From Leisingera sp. ANG59 (GTDB taxonomy: Bacteria > Pseudomonadota > Alphaproteobacteria > Rhodobacterales > Rhodobacteraceae): 64,000 bases of DNA. Position numbers and translations under genes: made by a program. Position 1 is the stretch's first letter. Every line of letters starts with the position of its first letter. The notes beneath the pieces are model-generated. The model saw only the letters and a list, made by a program, of their open reading frames with translations. It was not told where the DNA came from and made no database searches. The DNA is taken from the NCBI RefSeq assembly GCF_013317235.1, contig NZ_WLCM01000022.1, forward strand, positions 1 through 64,000, in the 5' to 3' direction. Below are positions 50,248 through 57,708 of this stretch, in pieces.

Positions 50248-50718
50248 ATGAAACACGTCAAGTTCATCGCCGCGATCGTGGCTGCAGCAGGCATGACGGC
50301 AGGCAGCGCGGCATTGGCCAAAGGGTTCGGGCATCACGGGCCGAAGATGTCCTTTGAGGAGATCGACACCGACGGCAACGGCGAGGTCACCAAGGCTGAG
50401 ATCCAGGCGATGAAGGACGCCCATTTCGCCAAAGCGGATGCCAATGGCGACGGCAAGCTGTCGCTGGAGGAGATGCAGGCGCAGGCGCGGGAGCGGGCTG
50501 GTGAACGCGCCGCCCGGATGCTGGAACGCTTTGACAAGGACGGCGATGGCGCGTTGAGTAAGGACGAGATGCCGCAGCCGCGCCGGGCAGGCAAAATGTT
50601 CGACCGGATGGATGCCGACGGCAGCGGCGGCATCTCCAAGGGAGAGTTTGAAGAGGCCCGGGCGCGGCACGGCGGCAAGCAGTGGCATGGCCATGGGGAC
50701 GACACGGAGCAGAACTGA
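50248..50718 (+). CDS. Secreted EF-hand calcium-binding-type protein
   Basis: A 156-residue exported protein. The signal peptide MKHVKFIAAIVAAAGMTAGS is followed by four EF-hand loops: DTDGNGEVTKAE, DANGDGKLSLEE, DKDGDGALSKDE and DADGSGGISKGE. Its C terminus is His-rich (KQWHGHGDD), so it may also bind transition metals. It precedes the sigma factor operon by 68 bp in the same direction and may be a target or sensor part of that system (inference). ATG 50248 follows AAAGGAAAG. Confidence 0.88.
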   Translation: MKHVKFIAAIVAAAGMTAGSAALAKGFGHHGPKMSFEEIDTDGNGEVTKAEIQAMKDAHFAKADANGDGKLSLEEMQAQARERAGERAARMLERFDKDGDGALSKDEMPQPRRAGKMFDRMDADGSGGISKGEFEEARARHGGKQWHGHGDDTEQN

Positions 50719-50785
50719 TCGCTGACGGGTGCTGCAACAGTTGGAGATACCGCGGCGCCGGACCCCTGATGCGGGTCCGGCAGCC

Positions 50786-51367
50786 ATGAGCGCAACGGCG
50801 GAGGAGACCTCCGACGATGCGCTCCTGGTGCTCTACGCCAATGGCGACAGCCGGGCCGCGGCGGTGCTGACCGCGCGGCTGGGGCCGCGGGTCTTTGGCG
50901 TGGCGATGCGGGTGATGGGGATCCGTGCCGAGGCCGAGGATGTGACTCAGGAGGCGATGCTGCGCCTGTGGAAGATGGCGCCGGAGTGGCGGCCGGGGGA
51001 GGCGCAGGTCTCAACCTGGCTGTACCGGGTGGCGATGAACCTGTGCATCGACCGCAAGCGGCGCGCCCGCGGCGGGTATGTGGATCTGGATGCGGTGCCG
51101 GAGCCGCCGGACCCGGGCCGCTCAGCCGCGGAGCAGCTGCAGGAGGGCGCGCGGCAGGATGCGCTGCAGGCGGCGCTGATGCAATTGCCGGAGCGGCAGC
51201 GGCAGGCGGTGGTGCTGCGGCACCTGGAAGAGCTTTCGAACCCGGAGATTGCCGGGATCATGGACATCAGCACCGAGGCGGTGGAAAGTCTGACCGCCCG
51301 GGGCAAACGGGCGCTGGCCGCGGCCCTGGCCGGGCGGCGCGAAGAATTGGGGTATAGCGATGGCTGA
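50786..51367 (+). CDS. ECF-type RNA polymerase sigma factor
   Basis: A 193-residue group 4 sigma factor. Region 2 (residues ~15-85) contains EDVTQEAMLRLWKMAP and STWLYRVAMNLCIDRKRR. Region 4 (~125-185) contains LPERQRQAVVLRHLEELSNP and STEAVESLTARGKRALA. A GTG at 50729 could extend it by 19 residues. It overlaps the next gene by 8 bp. The following membrane protein and metal-sensor-like protein suggest a CnrH/CnrY/CnrX-like signalling set. Confidence 0.9.
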   Translation: MSATAEETSDDALLVLYANGDSRAAAVLTARLGPRVFGVAMRVMGIRAEAEDVTQEAMLRLWKMAPEWRPGEAQVSTWLYRVAMNLCIDRKRRARGGYVDLDAVPEPPDPGRSAAEQLQEGARQDALQAALMQLPERQRQAVVLRHLEELSNPEIAGIMDISTEAVESLTARGKRALAAALAGRREELGYSDG

Positions 51368-51734
51368 CACGGATAAAGCACTGCAGGAGCTGGAGGATCT
51401 GTTTGCCGCGGCACGCAGCGGGCGGCCCGCGGTGCCGGAGCATCTGAACGCGGCCATCCTGGCGGATGCGGCGCGCGTGCAGCCGGGATACCAGCCCGCG
51501 GCACCTGCACAGGCGGCGCGGCAGCCGCTGTGGCGGCAATTGACGGAGGCGCTGGGCGGCTGGCCGGCGCTGGGCGGGCTGGCGGCGGCCAGCGCGGCGG
51601 GCCTGTGGATCGGCCTGGCACCGCCTTCCTTTGTGCCCGACCCGGTGGCGCTGGCAGGCTATGAGGACAGCAGCACCGTGTTTGCGGACGGCAGCTATGA
51701 CATGGCGCTGATGCTGAGCGAGGACCTGCAATGA
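51360..51734 (+). CDS. Probable membrane anti-sigma-like protein
   Basis: A 124-residue protein with a cytoplasmic N-terminal ~60 residues and a single membrane segment (GWPALGGLAAASAAGLWIGL, ~67-86). A short periplasmic tail follows (YEDSSTVFADGSYDMALM). No zinc-binding ASD motif is seen. It overlaps both the sigma factor (8 bp) and the metal-sensor-like gene (4 bp), the position of an anti-sigma factor. That role is inferred from context only. Confidence 0.75.
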   Translation: MADTDKALQELEDLFAAARSGRPAVPEHLNAAILADAARVQPGYQPAAPAQAARQPLWRQLTEALGGWPALGGLAAASAAGLWIGLAPPSFVPDPVALAGYEDSSTVFADGSYDMALMLSEDLQ

Positions 51735-52222
51735 GTGCGGAGGGAAAACCCGGAATGAAGCTGTGGTTGAAGCTGCTGCTGGCGGGATCGCTGGCGCTGA
51801 ACCTGGCGGTGATCGGCATCGCCGCCGGGGCGGCCTGGCGGTTCGGCGGCAAGGACAGGCACTGGCAGCGGCCGCCGTCGGTGGGGGCGATGATCTTCCG
51901 CGAGCTGGACCGCGATACCCGCAAGGCGCTGCGGCAGCAGGCGGGCGGGGATCACGGCAGCTTCATGAAACGGCGCCATGCAGAAAGCGAAGCGGTGATT
52001 GCGGCGCTGCGCAGCGAGGCGTTTGATGGCGCGGCCCTGCTGGCGCTGATGCGGGCGCAGGCTGAGGCGCGCCATGAGTTCCACACCAAGGTGCAGGAGG
52101 CCTGGGTGCGCAAGCTGGAAGCGATGACGCCGCAGGAGCGGATGGAGTTCGCCGGCCGCATGGAAGAACGGATGCAGCGCCGCGGCATGGGCAAAGGGCA
52201 CGGCTGGCGGCCAGCGGAATAG
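51731..52222 (+). CDS. Periplasmic heavy-metal sensor-like protein (CnrX/CpxP-like)
   Basis: A 163-residue protein with an N-terminal membrane anchor (LKLLLAGSLALNLAVIGIAA, ~13-32). A mostly helical periplasmic domain has charged repeats (FMKRRHAESEAVIAALRSEA, ALMRAQAEARHEFHTKVQEA, MTPQERMEFAGRMEERMQRR). This is typical of the CnrX/ZraP/CpxP sensor-resistance family. His and Met residues in MKRRH, ARHEFH and RMQRRGMGKGH are candidate metal ligands. It should signal to the upstream sigma/anti-sigma pair. Confidence 0.82.
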   Translation: MSAEGKPGMKLWLKLLLAGSLALNLAVIGIAAGAAWRFGGKDRHWQRPPSVGAMIFRELDRDTRKALRQQAGGDHGSFMKRRHAESEAVIAALRSEAFDGAALLALMRAQAEARHEFHTKVQEAWVRKLEAMTPQERMEFAGRMEERMQRRGMGKGHGWRPAE

Positions 52223-52518
52223 GCTGGCAGAATCACATGAGCGCCTGCGCTGGCCGCGGCAGGCTGCACGAGGATTTCGGCAGCTTTTCACCTTTCAGGT
52301 GACTGTAGCGTCTTAGGGTTGAAGCGGGCAGCACCCTCAGATTGCAAATTGCCGGTTTGAGTGCTGTGCAGCCCATCCCTCGTTGCTTTGATGGATCTTC
52401 TGCAAAAGGATCGGCCTAGGGGAGGCGCGGCATACGTGCGCCCCGGGGCTGGCGAACCGGGTAGGACCAGTGGCTCCAGGCCCCGTTTAAGTCCCAAAGA
52501 AGAGGGGAACGGTCCAGA
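52223..52518. other. Intergenic region with structured GC-rich element
   Basis: A 296-bp gap with no convincing gene. A short CACCT-TTC-AGGTG dyad lies near 52289-52301. The segment 52411-52484 can fold into two consecutive hairpins: GGCGC/GCGCC (52424-52442) and GGGGCTGG/CCAGGCCCC (52445-52484). It sits 35 bp before the GAF-protein start and is either a 5' leader structure or a dispersed repeat. I could not match it to a known riboswitch. Confidence 0.4.
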
Positions 52519-53037
52519 ATGGAAGGAATTGAAGAGGCAGCAGCGGATGTTCTGGCGATTTCGGAGCGTCAGGATCTTAGGCCGAAGGACAAGATAGCAC
52601 GTCTGCTTGCCTGCGGGAACGCACTGTTCAAAACAGCGTCGGCCCTGGTGAGTAATGTTCAGGGCAGCAGGTATGTTGTCGTGTACTGCGTGTCGGACGA
52701 AGTTGAAGTCGATCCCGGCACCGAATTCGGTTTGGGGGACACCTATTGTGTCCACACCCTGAACGCAGAGGCGCCTCTGGCGTTTCACAAGGCGGGCAGT
52801 TCTGAGATCGCCGGGCACCCCTGTTACGAAATGTTCCGGCTGGAGACCTACATCGGCGCGCCGATCAAAATCGGCGGCACGCCTTGGGGAACGGTCAACT
52901 TCACCGCCATTGAAGCGCGTGAACCGTTTGCGCCGCCGGAACTGGAGTTGATGGCGGCGCTGAGCGAGGCGGTCGGCAGGGAGCTGATTGCTGCCGGTCA
53001 GGCGGCCTCGATGCGCTCCGGAGACAGCGTCACCTGA
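52519..53037 (+). CDS. Stand-alone GAF-domain protein
   Basis: A 172-residue protein that is essentially one GAF domain (residues ~25-155). Signature parts are SRYVVVYCVSDEVEVDPGTE, LGDTYCVHTL, YIGAPIKIGGTPWGTVNFT and FAPPELELMAALSEAVGREL. Cys77 in GDTYCVHT sits where some GAF sensors have a ligand- or redox-active Cys. No output domain is fused. Its last 40 bp overlap the 3' end of convergent pleD. A role as a small-molecule sensor acting on a partner is inferred. Confidence 0.83.
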   Translation: MEGIEEAAADVLAISERQDLRPKDKIARLLACGNALFKTASALVSNVQGSRYVVVYCVSDEVEVDPGTEFGLGDTYCVHTLNAEAPLAFHKAGSSEIAGHPCYEMFRLETYIGAPIKIGGTPWGTVNFTAIEAREPFAPPELELMAALSEAVGRELIAAGQAASMRSGDSVT

Positions 53038-54392
53038 TTGCGGCCCGCGTTCTTGGCATCATAGAGCGCCTGGTCCGCCTTTTCGACCAATGCCGCAGTG
53101 CTGCCGCTGTGGCCTGCGCCGCCCATGACCGCGCCGACGCTGATCGTGACCTTGACCGGTCCGGCGGCCCCCGGCACCTGGAACGGGGTGCTGTTGATCG
53201 CATTGCACAGCGCAGTGGCCGCCAGGCTGGCCTCCGCCTCGGTGGCGCCGGGCAGCACCGCCATGAATTCCTCGCCGCCGACGCGGGCCAGCAGGTCCGC
53301 CGGTCCCAGTACTGCCTGCATGCGGCGGGCAGCCTCGATCAGCACGGCATCGCCGGCCGGGTGGCCATAAACATCGTTGATCCGCTTGAAGTGGTCGAGA
53401 TCGGCCAGCATGACGGCGAATTTGCCGCCGGTCTCAGAGGCCGAATGCGCCACCCGGTCCAGGAAGGGTTTGGCGTAGCGGCGGTTATAGAGGCCGGTCA
53501 TCGGATCCAGGTTGGCGGCGCGCAGACCGTTGCGGACACTGTCGCGCATCAGGTCGTTGCGGGCCTTCTGCAGCAGCTGCGCGTTCAGGCGCAGGGCAAG
53601 CTCCTCGACATCGAACCCGGTTTGCATCACGTCATGGGCGCCGCGGTCCAGCGCCTCTGCCGCGATCTGCGGATCGGCGGGGTTGGGCACTGCAATCACC
53701 ACTGACTTGCGGGTGGCGGCGCGGGCGCGCAGGTCGGCCAGCAGGCGCAGGCCGGGGCCGGCCGAAGCCTCGTTCAGCTCAATGATGATGGCGTCGGCCA
53801 CCGGCGCCTGCATCAGGCCCTGAATGTCGCTAATGGCATGGGTGCGAAGCGCATAGGGCAGGCGGGGCGAAAGATGGTCACGCCGGGCCATGGCTGTGCG
53901 CGGATCCTCGGCCACCAGGGCGACGGTGGCATTGCGCAGCTCCTCGGTGCCGGCGTGGTCGCACAGCGGCAGAATAAAGCCCTGCGAGGCGTCGCGCTGC
54001 AGGTTCAGCTCTTCGCTGGCGCTGCGGGCGCGCAGCAGGCTGCGGATGCGGGCCTGCAGGATCACATCGTCCACCGGCTGTTGCAGCACGTCGTCGATGC
54101 CTGCAGCCAGCGCCTGCAGCCGCGCCTGATGGCCCTCCCAGTCGGAGACTGCGATCACCGGCAGGTCGGCCAGCGCCTCATCCGCCGCCAGCACACGTTT
54201 GACATCGGCGGCGGTGCCGTCGGGCAGCGACATCGCGGTCAGCACCAGATCGGGGCGGCATTGGCGCGCGGTCTGCAGCACCTCTGCCAGGCTGCCGGCC
54301 TGCACGGCATCGTAATAGGCAGCCGCCAGCTGCACCTTCAGCATGATGCGGTTGGTGGAGACGCCGTCGATGACCAGGATGGTGCCTTGCAC
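52998..54392 (-). CDS. pleD: PleD-type diguanylate cyclase with degenerate receiver domains
   Basis: A 464-residue REC-REC-GGDEF protein. Receiver 1 begins GTILVIDGVSTNRIMLKVQL. Its phosphoacceptor position in PDLVLTAMSLPDG is Ala, one Asp of the acidic pair is missing, and the conserved Lys is Gln (DVLQQPVDD). Receiver 2 (VALVAEDPRTAMARR) also lacks an acceptor Asp (DAIIIELNEASAG). The GGDEF domain is intact (LADLDHFKRINDVYGHPAGD, RVGGEEFMAVLPG). The RxxD inhibitory site is GPAD, so product inhibition is probably lost. GTG at 54392 matches the family N terminus. It should make c-di-GMP without phosphorylation control. Confidence 0.88.
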   Translation of the reverse strand: MQGTILVIDGVSTNRIMLKVQLAAAYYDAVQAGSLAEVLQTARQCRPDLVLTAMSLPDGTAADVKRVLAADEALADLPVIAVSDWEGHQARLQALAAGIDDVLQQPVDDVILQARIRSLLRARSASEELNLQRDASQGFILPLCDHAGTEELRNATVALVAEDPRTAMARRDHLSPRLPYALRTHAISDIQGLMQAPVADAIIIELNEASAGPGLRLLADLRARAATRKSVVIAVPNPADPQIAAEALDRGAHDVMQTGFDVEELALRLNAQLLQKARNDLMRDSVRNGLRAANLDPMTGLYNRRYAKPFLDRVAHSASETGGKFAVMLADLDHFKRINDVYGHPAGDAVLIEAARRMQAVLGPADLLARVGGEEFMAVLPGATEAEASLAATALCNAINSTPFQVPGAAGPVKVTISVGAVMGGAGHSGSTAALVEKADQALYDAKNAGRNQVTLSPERIEAA

Positions 54393-54499
54393 GCTGTATC
54401 CTTTCGCCCCTTGCAAATCCTATGCCTTACAGTTTTTGCTGAGACTGGTTAAGAAACCCTTTCGGATTTTTACTAAATTGGCCGCAAAACGGCAGGAGT

Positions 54500-54793
54500 G
54501 TGGAGAACATGCGGATATCCGCTGATGCAGCTGAAACGCTGGCGCTCAGGGCTTTGGCCTGGCTGGCCGGAAATGACGAGCTTTTACCGGTGTTTCTGGG
54601 GGCCACCGGCGCCAGCGAGGCGGATTTGCGGGCGCAGGCGGCGGAACCGGCGTTTCTCGGCTCGGTGCTCGAATTCTTAACGATGGACGATGCCTGGGTG
54701 ATGCAATTCTGCGAATCCGAAGGTCTGGCCTATGAGATGCCAATGCAGGCGCGGATGTCGCTTCCAGGCGGTGAACAGGTGAACTGGACTTGA
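54500..54793 (+). CDS. DUF3572 protein
   Basis: A 97-residue DUF3572 protein (SADAAETLALRALAWLAGND, FLTMDDAWVMQFCESEGL). The family is found in alphaproteobacteria next to pleD, as here, where it is divergent from it. Its function is unknown. The start is GTG 54500 (after GCAGGAG) or ATG 54509. Its stop overlaps an upstream start option of the HAD gene. Confidence 0.85.
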   Translation: MENMRISADAAETLALRALAWLAGNDELLPVFLGATGASEADLRAQAAEPAFLGSVLEFLTMDDAWVMQFCESEGLAYEMPMQARMSLPGGEQVNWT

Positions 54794-54849
54794 GAATGGC
54801 GCGCGGCGGCCCTAGGGTCGCCTCACATTCCAGCGGAAGAGGACCCGCC

Positions 54850-55539
54850 ATGCCGGTAGACGCTTTCCTGTTCGACAAGGACGGAACCCTGTTCGACTTC
54901 GCCGCCACCTGGGACAGCTGGGCGGCGGACTTGCTTGAGACCCTCTCGCAGGGGGACCGTTCCAGCAAGAAAGCGATGGCCGAAGCGATCAGCTATGACC
55001 TGGAGCGTGAAGCGTTCAATCCGGACAGCCTGGTGATTGCCAGCTCCAACGACGAGGTGGCAGAGGCGCTTGCGCCCTATGTTGCGCATATGAGCCTGGC
55101 CGAGCTGACGGATTACCTGGCGGAGAGTGCGTCGGACGCGGCGCTGGCGCCGGCTGTGCCGCTGGCGGCCTTCCTCGACGGGCTTCTGGCGCGCGGCAAG
55201 GTTCTGGGCGTGATGACCAATGACGCCGAGGTCTCGGCCAAAAGCCAGCTGCAGCGGGCGGGCGTGCTGGACCGTTTTGCCTTCGTCGCGGGCTGCGACA
55301 GCGGCCACGGCGCCAAGCCTGACCCCAACCCGCTGCTGGCGTTCTGCAAGGCCGCGGGCGTTTCCCCGGACCGCACTGCCATGGTCGGCGACAGCCGCCA
55401 CGACATGGAAGCGGGCGCCGCGGCCGGGATGCAGCGGATTGCGGTGCTGACCGGAATGGCCCTGCGCGAGGAGCTGCTGCCGCACGCGGACATCGTGCTG
55501 CCGGACATCGGTCATATCCCCGGTTGGCTGGACCGCTGA
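54850..55539 (+). CDS. HAD-superfamily hydrolase (phosphoglycolate phosphatase-like)
   Basis: A 229-residue haloacid dehalogenase-type phosphatase. AFLFDKDGTLFDF holds nucleophile Asp9 and acid Asp11, GVMTNDAE is motif II, and GHGAKPDPNPLL is the motif III Lys. MVGDSRHDMEAGAAAGM is motif IV. It has a helical cap (residues ~20-90). The substrate is probably a small phosphate ester; 2-phosphoglycolate is one possibility. ATG 54850 has AGAGGA eight bases upstream; the in-frame start at 54790 is less likely. Confidence 0.9.
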   Translation: MPVDAFLFDKDGTLFDFAATWDSWAADLLETLSQGDRSSKKAMAEAISYDLEREAFNPDSLVIASSNDEVAEALAPYVAHMSLAELTDYLAESASDAALAPAVPLAAFLDGLLARGKVLGVMTNDAEVSAKSQLQRAGVLDRFAFVAGCDSGHGAKPDPNPLLAFCKAAGVSPDRTAMVGDSRHDMEAGAAAGMQRIAVLTGMALREELLPHADIVLPDIGHIPGWLDR

Positions 55540-55593
55540 GCCCCTTTTTCCCCGCGGCTGATTCCCGTATCTCCACAGGGAAGTGAGCATTCG

Positions 55594-55626
55594 GCCGGCG
55601 CGCTGCCCCTGTGCGCCGGCTTTTTT
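55594..55626 (+). terminator. Terminator after the HAD gene
   Basis: GCCGGCGC (55594-55601) pairs with GCGCCGGC (55613-55620), followed directly by TTTTTT. A classic intrinsic terminator 55 bp beyond the stop. Confidence 0.85.
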
Positions 55627-55785
55627 GTGTGGTATACTGGGCATAAGTGTACAGAAATACTCCTGCCCGGCGCTTGATGCGGGAAAAGCGACAGGCGGGG
55701 TCGTGAACGGACAGGTCCAGGCGGGCGGGAATGGCGCAGTGTTTGCCTGTCAGCACGTGAAAAAGCAGATCCAGGGGAGGGTGGC

Positions 55786-57345
55786 ATGGCAGAGACAGGC
55801 GCACGCAAACGGCGCGGCGGGGGCAGGGCAGGCGCGGCAGCCCGGCGCGGCAGTGCAGTTCTGGAGCAGATGCCCTGGAACCCACCCAGGAACATCGACC
55901 GCCCGACAGAGCCGCTGAGCGAAGAAGGGGTGCAGGCCATCCACAACGGCGCCATGCGCATCCTCGAAGAGATCGGCATCCAGTTTTTCAACGAGGAAGC
56001 GCTGGGAATCTTCAAGCAGGCGGGGGTCAGGGTCGAGGGCGATCTGGTCCGGATGGACCGGGACTTTGTCATGGAAATGGTGGCGAAGGCGCCGCGGCAG
56101 TGGACCCTGACGCCACGCAATCCGGAACGCCGGATCACCGTTGGCGGCGACGTCATGCTGTTCGGAAACGTGTCCTCGCCGCCAAACTACTGGGACCTGG
56201 AGCAGAACAAGAAGACCGCGGGCACCCGTGAGCAATGCCGCAACCTGCTGAAGCTGACACAGTATTTCAATTGCATCCACTTTGCCGGCGGCTATCCGGT
56301 TGAGCCGGTGGACATCCATGCCTCGGTGCGCCACCTGGATGTGCTCTATGACAAGCTGACGCTGACCGACAAGGCGATGCATGCCTATTCCCTGGGCAAG
56401 GAGCGGGTCGAGGACGTGATGGAGATGGTCCGCATCGCGGGCGGCCACAGCCATGAGGAGTTCGACGCCAGCCCGAAGATGTACACCAATATCAACTCCA
56501 CCTCGCCGCTGAAGCATGATGAGCCGATGATCGACGGCTCGCTGCGGCTGTGCCGCCGCGGCCAGGGGGTGGTGGTGACGCCGTTCACACTGGCAGGCGC
56601 AATGGCGCCGGTGACAATGGCCGGCGCGGTGGCGCAATCCATCGCGGAATCGCTCTGCGCAATCGCGCTGTTCCAGTATGTGGCGCCGGGCTGCCCGGTG
56701 GCGATCGGCACCTTCACCTCCAATGTGGACATGAAATCCGGCGCGCCCGCTTTTGGCACCCCGGAATATATGCGCTCAACCCAGATGACCGGCCAGATGG
56801 CGCGCTTTTACGGCCTGCCGATGCGGGCCTCCGGCGTCTGTGCGGCCAATGTTCCGGACGGGCAGGCGATGTGGGAGACCTCCAACTCGCTGTGGTCCGC
56901 GGTGCAGTCGGGCGCCAACATGATCTATCACGCGGCCGGCTGGCTGGAGGGCGGGCTGATCGCCAGTCCCGAAAAGTTCATCATGGACTGCGAAGTGCTG
57001 CAAATGATCCAGCGCTATATGGATCCGGCAATCAATGCCACCGGGCCTGACGAAATCGCCCTGGATGCGATCCGCGAAGTCGGCAACGACGGCCATTTCT
57101 TCGGCATCCAGCACACTCAGGACCGCTACACCACGGCGTTCTATCAGCCGTTCCTGAGCGACTGGCGCAATTTCGAGGCCTGGGAGGCCGCAGGCGCCAC
57201 CTGGACCGCAGAACGTGCCCACAAAATGTTCAAGGAGATTATCGGCTCATTCGAGGAGCCGCCGATGGATGCTGCCATCCGGGACGAACTGGCGGATTTC
57301 GTGGCCCGTCGCAAGGCCGAAGGCGGGGCGCCCACCGATTTCTGA
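55786..57345 (+). CDS. MttB-family (trimethylamine/glycine-betaine) corrinoid-dependent methyltransferase
   Basis: A 519-residue TIM-barrel protein of the MttB superfamily without an in-frame amber codon, i.e. the non-pyrrolysine type that includes glycine betaine methyltransferases. An Arg/Gly/Ala-rich N terminus is followed by SEEGVQAIHNGAMRILEEIG, the conserved start. HFAGGYPVEPVDIHASVRHL, TPFTLAGAMAPVTMAGAVAQ and MIYHAAGWLEGGL match the barrel core. Such enzymes methylate a partner corrinoid protein from a quaternary amine, but no corrinoid protein or reactivase gene is adjacent. The start follows AGGGGAGGG; a terminator ends the gene. Confidence 0.88.
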   Translation: MAETGARKRRGGGRAGAAARRGSAVLEQMPWNPPRNIDRPTEPLSEEGVQAIHNGAMRILEEIGIQFFNEEALGIFKQAGVRVEGDLVRMDRDFVMEMVAKAPRQWTLTPRNPERRITVGGDVMLFGNVSSPPNYWDLEQNKKTAGTREQCRNLLKLTQYFNCIHFAGGYPVEPVDIHASVRHLDVLYDKLTLTDKAMHAYSLGKERVEDVMEMVRIAGGHSHEEFDASPKMYTNINSTSPLKHDEPMIDGSLRLCRRGQGVVVTPFTLAGAMAPVTMAGAVAQSIAESLCAIALFQYVAPGCPVAIGTFTSNVDMKSGAPAFGTPEYMRSTQMTGQMARFYGLPMRASGVCAANVPDGQAMWETSNSLWSAVQSGANMIYHAAGWLEGGLIASPEKFIMDCEVLQMIQRYMDPAINATGPDEIALDAIREVGNDGHFFGIQHTQDRYTTAFYQPFLSDWRNFEAWEAAGATWTAERAHKMFKEIIGSFEEPPMDAAIRDELADFVARRKAEGGAPTDF

Positions 57346-57366
57346 GCCATAGCGCATTGATTTCTT

Positions 57367-57394
57367 AAGCGGAGGCCGGGCCTCCGCTTTTTTT
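57367..57394 (+). terminator. Terminator after the MttB-family gene
   Basis: AAGCGGAGG (57367-57375), a 5-nt loop and CCTCCGCTT (57381-57389) are followed by an uninterrupted T-run to 57394. Confidence 0.9.
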
Positions 57395-57708
57395 GCATGC
57401 CTTGACCGGGTGGTGAAATTCCGCCGGGGCTGGGCTGGCAAATGTGCCGCGGGCTTGCCTCCGCGGGCGGGCGGGTACAGTAGTATGGCAGGGCTGTCAG
57501 CGCCGGAGGCGGTTGGCCGGCGCTCCGGTTGGATTATACTGGCCGGGCTTCGCGCAGTTTTGGTTGGTGAGATTGAGAGTGCAGGTTTCGTGCTAGGGGA
57601 AGAAAAAGCCGGATTTTTAGACGCTGGACGCGCAACTGATCTGCTTTGTTGTGCCTTTCTTAACCAGCTCGCGTCAAGACTGTGTCATAGGCAAAGAGGG
57701 GCCATTGC
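57395..57708. other. Leader region of the H-NOX-like/GGDEF operon
   Basis: No convincing gene in this 314-bp gap. The plus-strand hexamers TTGGCC (57513-57518) and TATACT (57535-57540) with a 16-bp spacer are a plausible housekeeping promoter. That would give a ~160-nt leader. AGAGGGG before the ATG is the ribosome site. Confidence 0.4.

Noticed and set aside
52405-52490. c-di-GMP riboswitch or SRP RNA upstream of the GAF gene
   Set aside because: The characteristic cores (GGACGCAAAGCC-type, or the SRP GGAAGGAAGCAGCC-type loop) are absent; kept only as an unassigned structured element.
55786-57345. Pyrrolysine-type (amber-containing) trimethylamine methyltransferase
   Set aside because: The frame is continuous to its TGA end without an internal TAG, placing it with the non-pyrrolysine MttB group.
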